From: JALNZU01 sp964463695
GTDB taxonomy: Bacteria > Bacteroidota > Bacteroidia > Bacteroidales > F082
Direction of reading: 5' to 3'
Assembly (NCBI GenBank): GCA_964463695.1
Contig: CAYXCZ010000011.1
Location: 45,791 to 109,790, forward strand
DNA: 64,000 bases
The first letter of the stretch is position 1, and the number at the start of each line of letters is the position of its first letter. A program made the translations under genes and the position numbers. A model generated the notes under the pieces. That model saw only the letters and a program-made list of their open reading frames with translations. It made no database searches and had not been told where the DNA came from. Below, piece by piece: positions 8,935-18,350 of the stretch.

Positions 8935-10467
8935 TTATTCCCATTCAATTGTTGCAGGTGGCTTAGAGCTGATATCATAAACAACTCTGTTCACACCTTT
9001 AACTTTATTGATTATCTCGTTTGAAATCTTAGCCAGAAATTCATAGGGCAAATGCGACCAATCGGCTGTCATGCCATCTGTTGAGCCAACAGCTCTGAGG
9101 GCGACAACATTTTCATATGTTCTTTCATCGCCCATAACTCCCACAGATTGAACAGGTAGTAATATTGCAGCTGCCTGCCAAACTTTGTCGTAAAGACCAT
9201 GCTGATGAAGTCCTTCGATGAAAATATCGTCAACATCCTGGAGTATTCTGACTTTTACAGCAGTAATATCACCAAGGATACGAATTCCCAATCCCGGTCC
9301 TGGAAATGGATGGCGGTCGATAATGAACGAAGGAAGTCCAAGCTGCCGGCCAATTATCCTTACTTCATCTTTAAAGAGTGTGTTGAGAGGCTCAACAATT
9401 TTGAGCTTCATGAAATCGGGTAAGCCACCTACATTATGATGTGATTTGATTGTGGCTGATGGGCCTTTAACAGAAACAGATTCAATAACATCCGGATAAA
9501 TAGTGCCCTGTGCAAGCCACTTCACATCTTCAATGTGATGTGCTTCTTCATCAAAAACTTCGATGAAAGTTCCTCCTATAACCTTCCTTTTTTGCTCAGG
9601 CTCAGATATTCCTGCCAATGCCGAGAGGAAGCTGTCTTTAGCATCAACACCTTTAACATTCAATCCGAGATCGAGATAGGAATGGATCACTTTCTCAAAT
9701 TCATTTTTTCGCAGAAGTCCGTTATCGACAAAAATGCAATATAAATTTTTACCAATGGCTTTATGAAGAAGCATTGCAGCCACAGAGGAATCAACTCCAC
9801 CACTTAAACCAAGAACAACTTTATCGTTTCCCAATTGTTTTTTTAGTGAGGCAACCGATGTTTCGATAAACGAATCCGGAGTCCAATCCTGATGGCAACC
9901 GCAGATGCCGACAACGAAATTTTGAAGCAATTTTAAGCCTTCTGTTGAATGATAAACTTCGGGATGGAACTGTATTCCAAAGGTATCTTCTCCTTCAATG
10001 TGAAATCCTCCCACAGCAACATCGGCGGTGCTTGCAATGATTTTAAAATTTTCAGGCAGTGACAAAATGGTATCACCATGCGACATCCAAACCTGTGAGC
10101 CATGCGTCATAGTTTGAACAAGTGGACAGGTTTCATCGATAAACTGCAAGTTGGCACGACCATATTCACGAATTGCTGATGGCTCAACATTGCCTCCATT
10201 TTCCCAGGCAAGAAGTTGCGCTCCGTAACAAACGCCAAGTACAGGGATTTTGCCCAGGAAAGGGCTGAGATCGGGTGAGCCCAGAATCCCATCACGTACT
10301 GAAAACGGACTTCCGGAGAGAATTACACCTTTAATGGATAGCACATTCGTTGGAATATGATTGTAAGGATGTATCTCACAATATACGTTCAATTCGCGTA
10401 CACGTCTGGCTATCAGTTGTGTATATTGTGATCCGAAATCCAGAATCAGAATTGTTTCTTGCGTCAT
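8935..10467 (-). CDS. guaA: GMP synthase (glutamine-hydrolysing)
   Basis: 510 residues, family length. The N-terminal class I amidotransferase has its nucleophile Cys80 in GVCYGAQ and QFHPE for the His-Glu pair. The ATP-pyrophosphatase domain has the PP-loop LSGGVDSSVA near residue 220. The C-terminal dimerisation domain ends in the conserved KPPATIEWE. It converts XMP to GMP with glutamine and ATP in the cytosol. It is first in the operon with the LysM and MORN proteins, a housekeeping gene heading envelope genes. Confidence 0.98.
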   Translation of the reverse strand: MTQETILILDFGSQYTQLIARRVRELNVYCEIHPYNHIPTNVLSIKGVILSGSPFSVRDGILGSPDLSPFLGKIPVLGVCYGAQLLAWENGGNVEPSAIREYGRANLQFIDETCPLVQTMTHGSQVWMSHGDTILSLPENFKIIASTADVAVGGFHIEGEDTFGIQFHPEVYHSTEGLKLLQNFVVGICGCHQDWTPDSFIETSVASLKKQLGNDKVVLGLSGGVDSSVAAMLLHKAIGKNLYCIFVDNGLLRKNEFEKVIHSYLDLGLNVKGVDAKDSFLSALAGISEPEQKRKVIGGTFIEVFDEEAHHIEDVKWLAQGTIYPDVIESVSVKGPSATIKSHHNVGGLPDFMKLKIVEPLNTLFKDEVRIIGRQLGLPSFIIDRHPFPGPGLGIRILGDITAVKVRILQDVDDIFIEGLHQHGLYDKVWQAAAILLPVQSVGVMGDERTYENVVALRAVGSTDGMTADWSHLPYEFLAKISNEIINKVKGVNRVVYDISSKPPATIEWE

Positions 10468-10511
10468 ATACTTTTTCAGGTTGAATGCTGCAAAGTAACG
10501 AAAAAAAGATA

Positions 10512-10540
10512 TTGAACATTCGGAGGCTTTCTTATGTTTG
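10512..10540 (+). promoter_or_regulatory. Promoter of the AbgT transporter gene
   Basis: A TTG box (10512-10514), 18-base spacer and TATGTTTG box (10533-10540) match the Bacteroidota promoter. The upstream ATG at 10534 lies inside the -7 box, so the ATG at 10570 is the more likely start codon. Confidence 0.6.
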
Positions 10541-10569
10541 CAAATTATTTAATAATCAATACTGATTTT

Positions 10570-12126
10570 ATGAAACAGGACAGACCAACGGCTTCAAACG
10601 CTGATCTAAAAAAAAGAGATTTATTTTCTATTTTCCTTTCGATAATTGAAAAGGGAGGCAATGCTTTGCCACATCCAGCAACCTTATTTGCTTTTTTTGC
10701 TGTTTTTATAATTGTGTTGTCATGGGCAGGCTATATGTTGGGTTGGTCGGCAAAACATCCTGCCACTCTGGAAGAAATTACGGTAGTCAATCTATTATCC
10801 AAAGAAAATATACATCGGATGTTTTTGGAGGCAGTCAGAAACTATACAGGTTTTGCTCCTTTAGGAATAGTAATGGTTTCTCTTTTAGGTATTGGAATTG
10901 CTGAAAGCAGCGGCTTGATAAGTGCTGCTGTCCGTCTTTTGGTTCAAAGAGCACCTTCAAGGATGCTAACTTTTGTGCTTGTTTTGGCTGGTGTTTTATC
11001 CAACACAGCATCTGATTTGGGGTATGTTTTGATAATTCCAATGGCCGGTGTGATTTTTCATGCAGTAGGCCGTAATCCGGTAGCTGGTATGGCAGCTGCA
11101 TTTGCAGGTGTGTCAGGAGGTTTTAGTGCGAATTTATTTATTGGCACAATTGATCCGCTGCTAGCTGGATTATCAACAGAATCGGCTATGATTATCGACG
11201 AAAATTACAAGGTACTGCCAACCGCAAACTATTACTTTATGGCTGTTTCAGCCATTTTGGTATCAGTGTTAGTTACCTGGGTAACTCATCGTATTGTTGA
11301 ACCTCGATTGGGTCCCTATACCGGACATGTGCCCAAAGAATCTCTTGCGCCTCTTGCAGTGAAAGAGAAAAAAGGGTTGTTTTGGGCTTTGATTTTATTC
11401 ATTGGTTGGGTGCTGTTTATAGCTTTAACGACCCTTCCTGAAAATGCGTTTTTCAGAGGTGCTGATGGCTCTTTGCTTCATTCACCTCTTCTGGAGGGTT
11501 TTATTACGCTCTTGTTTTTGATGGCAGGAAGTCTGGGATTCGTATACGGCCGCATCACAGGTAAGTTTAAAAATGATGCTGACCTGATTAAAGGAATGAC
11601 AGAAAGCTTTAAGACACTTGCTTCATTTTTGGTGCTGGTATTTTTTGCAGCACAGTTTGTTGCTTTTTTCAAATGGAGTCATCTTGGGCTTGTATTTGCA
11701 ATCAAAGGAGCTGCTTTTCTGCATGACATCAATATCGGACTTGTTCCTTTGATTGTGCTGTTTGTTATACTCTCCGCATTTTTAAATCTGTTTATGGGAA
11801 GTGCCTCAGCAAAATGGGCAATTCTGGGACCGGTGTTTATACCTATGTTTATGCTATTGGGCTATTCTCCAGAGCTTTCTCAGGCAGTATTCAGGGTTGG
11901 AGATAGTGTTACCAATATAATTTCGCCAATGATGAGCTTCTTTGCCCTGATTATTGTTTATTTCGAAAAATACGATAACAAGTCCGGATTAGGAACATTG
12001 ATAGCGACGATGATGCCGTACTCGTTGATTTTGTTTGTTTTTTGGACAGCTTTATTGATTGTTTGGGCACTTCTTGACATTCCGCTTGGACCAGGATCAC
12101 CCATTCATTATTTAGGTCAACCTTAA
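10570..12126 (+). CDS. AbgT-family transporter
   Basis: 518 residues, about 12 membrane helices. The sequence has the AbgT signature pattern: NTASDLGYVLIIPMAG, the hairpin glycine-rich region VSGGFSANLF, and late motifs ASAKWAILGPVFIPM and VGDSVTNIISPMMSFF. Characterised members take up p-aminobenzoyl-glutamate or export sulfonamides and folate intermediates in a proton-coupled way. I cannot tell uptake from export. It is a single gene divergent from guaA. The first ATG (10534) is rejected because it overlaps the promoter. Confidence 0.92.
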   Translation: MKQDRPTASNADLKKRDLFSIFLSIIEKGGNALPHPATLFAFFAVFIIVLSWAGYMLGWSAKHPATLEEITVVNLLSKENIHRMFLEAVRNYTGFAPLGIVMVSLLGIGIAESSGLISAAVRLLVQRAPSRMLTFVLVLAGVLSNTASDLGYVLIIPMAGVIFHAVGRNPVAGMAAAFAGVSGGFSANLFIGTIDPLLAGLSTESAMIIDENYKVLPTANYYFMAVSAILVSVLVTWVTHRIVEPRLGPYTGHVPKESLAPLAVKEKKGLFWALILFIGWVLFIALTTLPENAFFRGADGSLLHSPLLEGFITLLFLMAGSLGFVYGRITGKFKNDADLIKGMTESFKTLASFLVLVFFAAQFVAFFKWSHLGLVFAIKGAAFLHDINIGLVPLIVLFVILSAFLNLFMGSASAKWAILGPVFIPMFMLLGYSPELSQAVFRVGDSVTNIISPMMSFFALIIVYFEKYDNKSGLGTLIATMMPYSLILFVFWTALLIVWALLDIPLGPGSPIHYLGQP

Positions 12127-12141
12127 GGAAATAAAGTAGCA

Positions 12142-12162
12142 GGTATTTTTCAATAAATACCC
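12142..12162. terminator. Weak hairpin between convergent genes
   Basis: GGTATTT (12142-12148) and AAATACC (12156-12162) form a 7-bp stem with a 7-base loop between the AbgT and kinase stops. The T tract is poor on both strands, so a terminator role is only suggested by position. Confidence 0.3.
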
Positions 12163-12189
12163 GATATTATTTTTCATATATATATCAGA

Positions 12190-14133
12190 TTACCAGCGTG
12201 CTCTGTCAAGACGGTGGCATTTTGCAAGTAATTGCATCAGGGCTTTTGTTTGAACAGGTTTGTAGAGTAACTCATCCACACCTTGTTCGAGATATTCAAC
12301 TTTTCCTTGCTGCAAGGCGTCGGCTGTGAGTGCAACGATGTATGGCTGTCGTTTTTTATTGAAGCGCTCCCTGATTAATTTGGTTGCTGAAATTCCGTCC
12401 ATCACAGGCATTTGGATGTCCATTAGAACAACATCGTAAATGCGTCTTTCCAACGATTCGACAGCTTCTTTACCATTTTCGACAAGCTTCACCTGATAAC
12501 CGTACCTGTTTAAAACACTCATGATAATACGCTGATTGATAGCATTATCCTCAGCTACCAATATGTCGAGCGGGTGGTATTCTCCCATTCGTTCATCCAG
12601 TTGAATTTGGCGATCAATGGCGTTCAGGTCATCGGCTCTACTTTCTAACACAGCTTCCATTGTATCGAATAATTCACTATAGTCCAATGGTTTAAGTAAA
12701 ATTACAGTATCTTTCCTAATGACAATTGGTTTATCATTAATCTTTTCTCTGTCTTTAAAAAGAATGTGTGGTATTGATTTTTTTTCTCTTACGGCATCAA
12801 TAAGGCGAAGGTCAATTTTAACGTTAGTTCGAAGGTGGGTAATGAGCAAATCATAATTAGGCAGCCAATCGGCGAATGTTGGATATTCCTGATCTATGTG
12901 TTTTATATCTATTTCCATATTGTTGTAAGTAAGATATTCACTTACAAGACGATCCAACACATTATCTGCTGTCAGAAAAAGAACTTTTTTACCTCTGAGT
13001 GTTTCCAATGGTTTAGAACCCTGGCTATTTTCAAGTGGTTTATAGGGAATGCGAATTGTAAAAATTGAACCTTTTTCAAGTTCGGAATGTACTTCCACGT
13101 AGCCTTTCATTCGTTTAACCAGATGTTCGCAGATGGTAAGTCCCAGTCCGACACCTCTTTTAGAAGAGCTATCAATGGTAGCCTGAACATAGGGTTTGAA
13201 AAGCTGAGGAATCAGTTCGCTTTTGATCCCGATACCAGAATCACTCACTTTAAAACACAACCATGAATTTTGAGATCCTACACACTTTGTTACATCCAAA
13301 CGCACAAACCCCTGATTGGTAAACTTGATAGCATTTTCGAGCAGGTTCATCACGATCTGACGCAAGCGCAAGTCGTCGCCATTGAATAGTTGTGGCAGTG
13401 TTGGATCGAAGAAGTAGAGTAATTCCAAACGTTTTTCAAGGGCATGTTCCATTACACTAACAATGCTTTCGCGCATGCTCTCTCTCAAATCAAACGGTTT
13501 GTCATGAATCCTGATAGTACCTGCTTCAATTTTTGAGTAATCAAGCAAGTCGTTGAACAAGGCAACAAGCAATGTGCCGCTTTCGTGAATTGTATCGATG
13601 TAATACCTTTGTTTGCTGTTTAGTTCGGTATCAAAAAGCATCTCCGCCATTCCGATCACGGCATTCATTGGTGTCCTGATTTCGTGGCTCATGCGTGCCA
13701 GAAGTCGGTTACTGTACTCTTTTGCTTCATTGATTTCTACATCCATCTTATGCAAAAGATTCATGTTGGAAATCCTTTTATGGTTTGATAGAAGGGTTTT
13801 GTAAAGTAACGATTCAGTTAATTCGTCTGTTAACAAATAATCCCACAAGCCACTATCCATTGCTGATAACATATCCTGCTCCCGATGATTAGGGCCAAAA
13901 GCAATGATTGGTATAAAAGGAAACCTGTCAGAAACCAGTTTGAGACTTGCAGCAAAACTATCGCAACAGTCTGCATGTAGAAAAACTGTATTGAAGTTTC
14001 CTGTTGAGAGGCCATGTATTATTTCACCTTCTTTTTGAGGATCAAATCGTTGACACGTTAAACCGAAATTCTTGCCAATGCTGCAAAAGGAAATTTGATC
14101 AGATGCCTCGTTTGTTATAATAAGTACACGCAT
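12190..14133 (-). CDS. Soluble hybrid histidine kinase with N-terminal pseudo-receiver
   Basis: 647 residues, no membrane helix. Order: an N-terminal receiver-like fold lacking a convincing phospho-Asp pattern (1-120); HisKA with MSHEIRTPMNAVIGM (about 148-162); HATPase with NLLENAIKFTN, DSGIGI and GVGLGL; a second receiver-like stretch without the DD pocket (about 380-490); and a canonical receiver with VAEDNA and VVLMDIQMPVMDG at the C-terminus. Signal input is probably through the pseudo-receiver or a partner. There is no adjacent response regulator or output gene. Confidence 0.9.
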   Translation of the reverse strand: MRVLIITNEASDQISFCSIGKNFGLTCQRFDPQKEGEIIHGLSTGNFNTVFLHADCCDSFAASLKLVSDRFPFIPIIAFGPNHREQDMLSAMDSGLWDYLLTDELTESLLYKTLLSNHKRISNMNLLHKMDVEINEAKEYSNRLLARMSHEIRTPMNAVIGMAEMLFDTELNSKQRYYIDTIHESGTLLVALFNDLLDYSKIEAGTIRIHDKPFDLRESMRESIVSVMEHALEKRLELLYFFDPTLPQLFNGDDLRLRQIVMNLLENAIKFTNQGFVRLDVTKCVGSQNSWLCFKVSDSGIGIKSELIPQLFKPYVQATIDSSSKRGVGLGLTICEHLVKRMKGYVEVHSELEKGSIFTIRIPYKPLENSQGSKPLETLRGKKVLFLTADNVLDRLVSEYLTYNNMEIDIKHIDQEYPTFADWLPNYDLLITHLRTNVKIDLRLIDAVREKKSIPHILFKDREKINDKPIVIRKDTVILLKPLDYSELFDTMEAVLESRADDLNAIDRQIQLDERMGEYHPLDILVAEDNAINQRIIMSVLNRYGYQVKLVENGKEAVESLERRIYDVVLMDIQMPVMDGISATKLIRERFNKKRQPYIVALTADALQQGKVEYLEQGVDELLYKPVQTKALMQLLAKCHRLDRARW

Positions 14134-14178
14134 ATGTAATTGTCAGTTTATTGATGCAAGATACAACTTTCTTTTTTA

Positions 14179-14208
14179 CAAAAGTAAGATGTCACAAGCT
14201 TGTTACAA
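14179..14208 (-). promoter_or_regulatory. Promoter of the soluble hybrid kinase
   Basis: On the minus strand a TTG box (14206-14208), exactly 19 bases and TACTTTTG (14179-14186) match the consensus spacing. Predicted transcription starts near 14173, leaving a leader of about 40 nt. The site overlaps the longest possible xseA frame, which supports the internal xseA start at 14246. Confidence 0.65.
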
Positions 14209-14245
14209 GGCTTTTTTTATCTTCGCTGAGATATATTCAAAGAAG

Positions 14246-15652
14246 ATGTCGGAGTTAAGCGAAAACAGACAGGTTTTTACATTGAAAGAAGTTTCAGAGA
14301 GCATCAAACGCACTCTTGCAGCTCGTTATAAAACTTCTTTCTGGATAAAAGCGGAGATGAATAAACTCAATTACTATAAGCATTCACGGCATTGTTATCC
14401 TGATTTGGTTCAGAAAGAAGCTGGTATAGTTGTGGCTCAGATGCGTGCTACTTTATGGGCCAACGATTATCAGCGTGTGAATGAGCAGTTTATAAAGGTT
14501 ACCGGCGAAAAGCTTACCGATGGCATCACGATTCTTTTCAAAGGCAATATCAACTATGATGCAAATTATGGTTTGACACTTCAAATTATTGATATTGACC
14601 CCGTTTTTGCATTGGGAGAGCTTGAACGTGAAAAAATGGAAACCATCCAACGCCTTAAGACAGAGGGTATTTTTGAGCTCAACAAGCGCTTATCTTTGCC
14701 TTTGCTTGCAAAACGGCTGGCAATTATTTCAGTTTCTACAAGCAAAGGGTATGCTGATTTTCTTCAGTTGACGCAGTCGCGGATGACAAATTTCAGAATG
14801 GAGCATATACTTTTTCCTTCAATACTACAAGGTGATAAGGCTGCAGGACAGATTGTTAAACAACTTGAACGCATAAGAAAAGTGGCTCATCATTTCGATC
14901 TCGTCGCCATTATCCGTGGAGGAGGCGGGGAGGTCGGACTTGCTGCCTACAACGACTACACTTTAGCTAAGACAATTGCACAGTTTCCTTTACCTGTCAT
15001 TACAGGCATTGGTCATGCTACCAATCTTACTGTGGCTGAAATGACAGCACACACTTTTGCTATAACTCCCAGTGAGTTGGCCGACATGCTTTTGATAAAG
15101 TTCGAGCAATTCATTCATAATTTGAATATTTCCAAAGTAGCAATGCGTAATGGGTTGAAACAAATTGTTAATACAAAACAATTGCTTAAGTACCAGATAT
15201 ACAGTATACAATCGAATAGTAATAAACAAATTTTCGCTACCAGAAATGAGTTAACTCACTTACAGGCTGACTTTCGTTTTTCGGGTCAGAAGCATTTAAA
15301 TGGTGCGTCAAATGCAGTGGAAGCAATTGTTCACCGATACAAAAGCAACAGCCAGCAACTACTCGGTTTAAACATAGAAAAACTTGGAAGATTAAAAGAG
15401 AAAATCCAAAATCTACCTTTTCAGTTTGTAGGAAATAAATGGTTGGAAATGAAGGGTGTAGAGAATATTGTGAAATTACTTAGCCCTGAAAACGTCTTAA
15501 AGCGAGGGTATAGCATTAGTTTTATAAACGAAGGATTGCTCCTTGATACGCATCAGTTGAAAGAAGGCGATGAAGTGAAAACACTTCTAGGAAACGGAAG
15601 TTTTACAGCAAAAGTTACAAAGGTAAACAACACAAAAAGTCACGAAATATGA
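14246..15652 (+). CDS. xseA: Exodeoxyribonuclease VII large subunit
   Basis: 468 residues from the ATG giving MSELSENRQVFTLKEV. The N-terminal OB-fold (about 10-110) begins with the typical FTLKEVSESIKRTLA. The catalytic domain includes the conserved RGGGGEVGLAAYND and TGIGHATN motifs. A long helical region and the C-terminal PENVLKRGYSI motif complete it. With XseB it degrades single-stranded DNA in both directions to oligonucleotides. Residues upstream of 14246 (start at 14189) do not look like the family and overlap the divergent kinase promoter. The stop overlaps the xseB start (ATGA). Confidence 0.95.
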   Translation: MSELSENRQVFTLKEVSESIKRTLAARYKTSFWIKAEMNKLNYYKHSRHCYPDLVQKEAGIVVAQMRATLWANDYQRVNEQFIKVTGEKLTDGITILFKGNINYDANYGLTLQIIDIDPVFALGELEREKMETIQRLKTEGIFELNKRLSLPLLAKRLAIISVSTSKGYADFLQLTQSRMTNFRMEHILFPSILQGDKAAGQIVKQLERIRKVAHHFDLVAIIRGGGGEVGLAAYNDYTLAKTIAQFPLPVITGIGHATNLTVAEMTAHTFAITPSELADMLLIKFEQFIHNLNISKVAMRNGLKQIVNTKQLLKYQIYSIQSNSNKQIFATRNELTHLQADFRFSGQKHLNGASNAVEAIVHRYKSNSQQLLGLNIEKLGRLKEKIQNLPFQFVGNKWLEMKGVENIVKLLSPENVLKRGYSISFINEGLLLDTHQLKEGDEVKTLLGNGSFTAKVTKVNNTKSHEI

Positions 15653-15861
15653 AAGAGAAGATGAGTTACACATCAGCTTTTGAGGAGTTACAACAAATAG
15701 TTGCTGAGATGGAGAAAGGTGAGATCACCGTAGATCAGCTTTCTGAAAAGGTTCAAAGAGCGGCAGTACTTATACACATTTGTAAGGAGAAGCTAACATC
15801 AACTGAACTTGATGTAAAAAAAGTTCTGCTTGAGCTTGATTCTGATGTTGTGAATGAATGA
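15649..15861 (+). CDS. xseB: Exodeoxyribonuclease VII small subunit
   Basis: 70 residues, the normal size. It has the family core SYTSAFEELQQIVAEMEKGEI, here cut across the SAFEEL and VAEMEKGE motifs, followed by a helix with LSEKVQRA. Several copies bind the large subunit stalk. It overlaps xseA by 4 bases, so the two are translationally coupled. The start may be this ATG or the ATG four codons later (15661). Confidence 0.93.
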   Translation: MKEKMSYTSAFEELQQIVAEMEKGEITVDQLSEKVQRAAVLIHICKEKLTSTELDVKKVLLELDSDVVNE

Positions 15862-15913
15862 AATGTGATGTAAGAAAAAGAGAAATATGTTTAGATCGTT
15901 GATTCAGATCATG

Positions 15914-16705
15914 TTATATTTCTATTTCCAGACCATCCCAGGCTAAGTTTATGTGTTTGGGTAATTCTTTTTCAATTACTGAATGCAATCCCATCAAGTG
16001 ACTGATATGTGTGAGATAGGTTTGAGGAATTTTCAACTGTTGAGCAACATCAATTGCCTGATCGAGATTGAAATGTGATGGGTGTGGCTTTTTTCGCAAT
16101 GCATCAATAATTAAAACCTGAGTTTCTCTAAGGATCTCCATGCTTTCTTTTGGAATAAAATTCACATCTGTCAGATATGAAAAATCGCCAATCCTGAACC
16201 CGAACACACTTAAGTTCATGTGTTTGAGCTCGACAGGCTGAATTGTTAAATCTCCTATTTGAATTTGGTCAGTTGATAAATTGCGAAGATCAAATTCGGG
16301 AACGCCAGGATAAGGGTTTTCGTTAAAGGCGTAACTGAACTCCTGTTTTATTTCCAGCTGATCCGATGGACGGGCATAAACCACGACTGCTTTTCCTGTC
16401 AGATAATTAAACGAACGCACATCATCAAGTCCGGCAATATGATCCTTGTGTGTATGAGTTATCAGAATTGCATCCAGTTTTTTTACGCCAGCACGCAGCA
16501 TTTGTTGCCGGAAATCAGGACCTGCATCAATAACGACTGTTGTGGTTGCAGTTTCAATAAGAACTGATGATCGTAAACGTTTATCAAAAGTGTCGGTTGA
16601 AGCACAAACATCACAAGAACAAGCTATTACAGGCACTCCCTGAGATGTCCCACTTCCTAAAACAGTAATTTTCACTATCTGGTATTTGTGTGCAAAATAA
16701 GGCAT
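15914..16705 (-). CDS. PhnP-like metallo-beta-lactamase-fold phosphodiesterase
   Basis: About 263 residues. The fold begins ITVLGSGTSQGVP, the PhnP-type opening, then CxCDVC, which in PhnP relatives binds a structural metal. The metal-binding THTHKDHIAGLDD is at about 80-92, with later His/Asp positions (LTDVNF, THISHL). PhnP hydrolyses cyclic ribose phosphates in phosphonate breakdown, but Bacteroidota homologues usually lack a phn cluster, as here, so the substrate is unknown. Family N-termini begin at the residue before KITVLG, so a GTG start at 16675 is a real alternative. Confidence 0.88.
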   Translation of the reverse strand: MPYFAHKYQIVKITVLGSGTSQGVPVIACSCDVCASTDTFDKRLRSSVLIETATTTVVIDAGPDFRQQMLRAGVKKLDAILITHTHKDHIAGLDDVRSFNYLTGKAVVVYARPSDQLEIKQEFSYAFNENPYPGVPEFDLRNLSTDQIQIGDLTIQPVELKHMNLSVFGFRIGDFSYLTDVNFIPKESMEILRETQVLIIDALRKKPHPSHFNLDQAIDVAQQLKIPQTYLTHISHLMGLHSVIEKELPKHINLAWDGLEIEI

Positions 16706-16859
16706 AAAACTTCAATTGTTGCAAAATCGGATCAAATTGAATGATACGGCTAAACTTAACAGTAAAAAAAATACTTTTTTAAATGTATAAAAAAGGGCTC
16801 CCTTCATTAAAACCTTTAATTTTACAACCTCTAAAGTGAATTGTTTAAAACTCGAAAAA

Positions 16860-17399
16860 ATGGCTTTGCCTTATTTCTTTCATCGAAGTATTTGTCAGTT
16901 AACTGCAGATAGACAGTCGTTCAAATTAATGTCGTTCAGTTCAATACAATCGCTACTCCTGCTCGTTAGTTCGAACGAGAAAGATACTCTGGAACGATAT
17001 GAATGGGTTGCTGAAAAGTATCCGCATCTTAAGAAGCTCATTTTTATACAGTTTACACAAGAGAAAAAACTGGATCACCGTGTAGTTAATGGCATTTTAA
17101 AGATTAACAAAAGAAGTTTTAGTTTTTTTGGGAAGCCCAGCACAGACTTAAAAAATGTAGTCAGAAGCGAGCGATTTGATTTGCTGATCAATGCTGATGA
17201 ACGAAACTTGTTGCAAATGCATGTAATTGCAGCTGCAGCAACTTCCAGTATGAAAATTGGATCACCGTTAGGAGATTGCAAGCAATTATACCCCATTTCC
17301 CTGTATTCGCAAACTGCAACTACTTTTGAAGAATACGTCACAAATTGCCACGATTACCTAAATGCTTTATCTGGTGATTCTGAAACAAAGAAAGGTTAA
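16860..17399 (+). CDS. DUF6913-like small protein upstream of dapA
   Basis: 179 residues from ATG 16860; a GTG at 16836 is possible. The sequence pattern (NKRSFSFFGKPSTD, FDLLINADE, IAAAATSSMKIG) resembles a small Bacteroidota-only family often found beside dapA, which I recall as DUF6913. No signal peptide or membrane helix. Function unknown. It ends 48 bp before the chosen dapA start and is likely cotranscribed. Confidence 0.65.
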   Translation: MALPYFFHRSICQLTADRQSFKLMSFSSIQSLLLLVSSNEKDTLERYEWVAEKYPHLKKLIFIQFTQEKKLDHRVVNGILKINKRSFSFFGKPSTDLKNVVRSERFDLLINADERNLLQMHVIAAAATSSMKIGSPLGDCKQLYPISLYSQTATTFEEYVTNCHDYLNALSGDSETKKG

Positions 17400-17447
17400 T
17401 AACCTGCTTTAATGAATGAATTGAGAATAAAAAAGCTTTCTGAATAT

Positions 17448-18329
17448 ATGACAACAACTTCGTTTTTTGGCACTGGTGTCGCATTGGTTACTCCTTTTAA
17501 AAAAGATCATTCAATTGATTTTGAAGCTCTTGAGCAAATAGTAAATCATGTCATTGAAAATGGCGTTGATTACCTTGTTGCACTGGGAACCACGAGCGAA
17601 GCTCCAGTTATGAATGAGAATGAAAAATCTGAGGTTCTGAATACAATTATCAAGGCAAATAGCGGGCGTGTCCCGACTGTTTTGGGTATCGGAGGAAACA
17701 ACACAGATTCCATTGTAAAGCAAATCGAGCAAACCTCTTTCAACAATATTTCAGGGATTCTTTCAGTTACACCTTATTACAACAAGCCCGGCCAAAGTGG
17801 TTTATTTGCTCATTATGACCTGATTGCAAAAGCAAGTCCTGTTCCGGTGATTCTTTATAATGTGCCGGGGCGCACGGGTGTTAATATGAAACCGACAACA
17901 ACATTGGAACTTGCTAACGCCCATTCGAATATTGTTGCTGTAAAAGAAGCCTCAGGAGATGTGTTGCAGATAATGGAAATCATAGCTCAGAAACCCTCGC
18001 ATTTTGAAGTTATTTCGGGTGATGACGCTCTCACGCTTCCCTTGATTGCCTTAGGGGCAAAGGGTGTAATTTCGGTTGCAGCCAATGCTTTTACAAAAGC
18101 TTTTACATCAATGGTTCATGCTCAGCTGTCGAATGATAACGAGCAAGCAAAGGCATTACATTACAAGATGCTCAAGCTGATTGATTTACTGTTTGTTGAA
18201 GGTAATCCTGCCGGAGTTAAGGCTGTTATGAAAGAAATGAAGCTGTGTGAAGATGTCGTAAGGCTACCTTTAATGCCGGCAAGTGAGCAACTACGTCTTC
18301 AAATTGCTAAACAATTGGCTATTTTTTAA
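17448..18329 (+). CDS. dapA: 4-hydroxy-tetrahydrodipicolinate synthase
   Basis: 293 residues from ATG 17448, matching the usual length of about 292; an ATG at 17412 adds 12 residues. The TIM-barrel motifs are present: GTGVALVTPF, GTTSEAPVMN, the catalytic Tyr in YYNKPGQSGLFAHY and ILYNVPGRTG, and the Schiff-base Lys in VAVKEASGD. It condenses pyruvate with aspartate semialdehyde in the first committed step of lysine and diaminopimelate synthesis. Confidence 0.96.
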   Translation: MTTTSFFGTGVALVTPFKKDHSIDFEALEQIVNHVIENGVDYLVALGTTSEAPVMNENEKSEVLNTIIKANSGRVPTVLGIGGNNTDSIVKQIEQTSFNNISGILSVTPYYNKPGQSGLFAHYDLIAKASPVPVILYNVPGRTGVNMKPTTTLELANAHSNIVAVKEASGDVLQIMEIIAQKPSHFEVISGDDALTLPLIALGAKGVISVAANAFTKAFTSMVHAQLSNDNEQAKALHYKMLKLIDLLFVEGNPAGVKAVMKEMKLCEDVVRLPLMPASEQLRLQIAKQLAIF

Positions 18330-18350
18330 TCATTAAAACATATTTAAAAG

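Noticed and set aside
14189..14245. N-terminal extension of xseA
   Set aside because: Those 19 codons do not look like the family and overlap the divergent kinase promoter.
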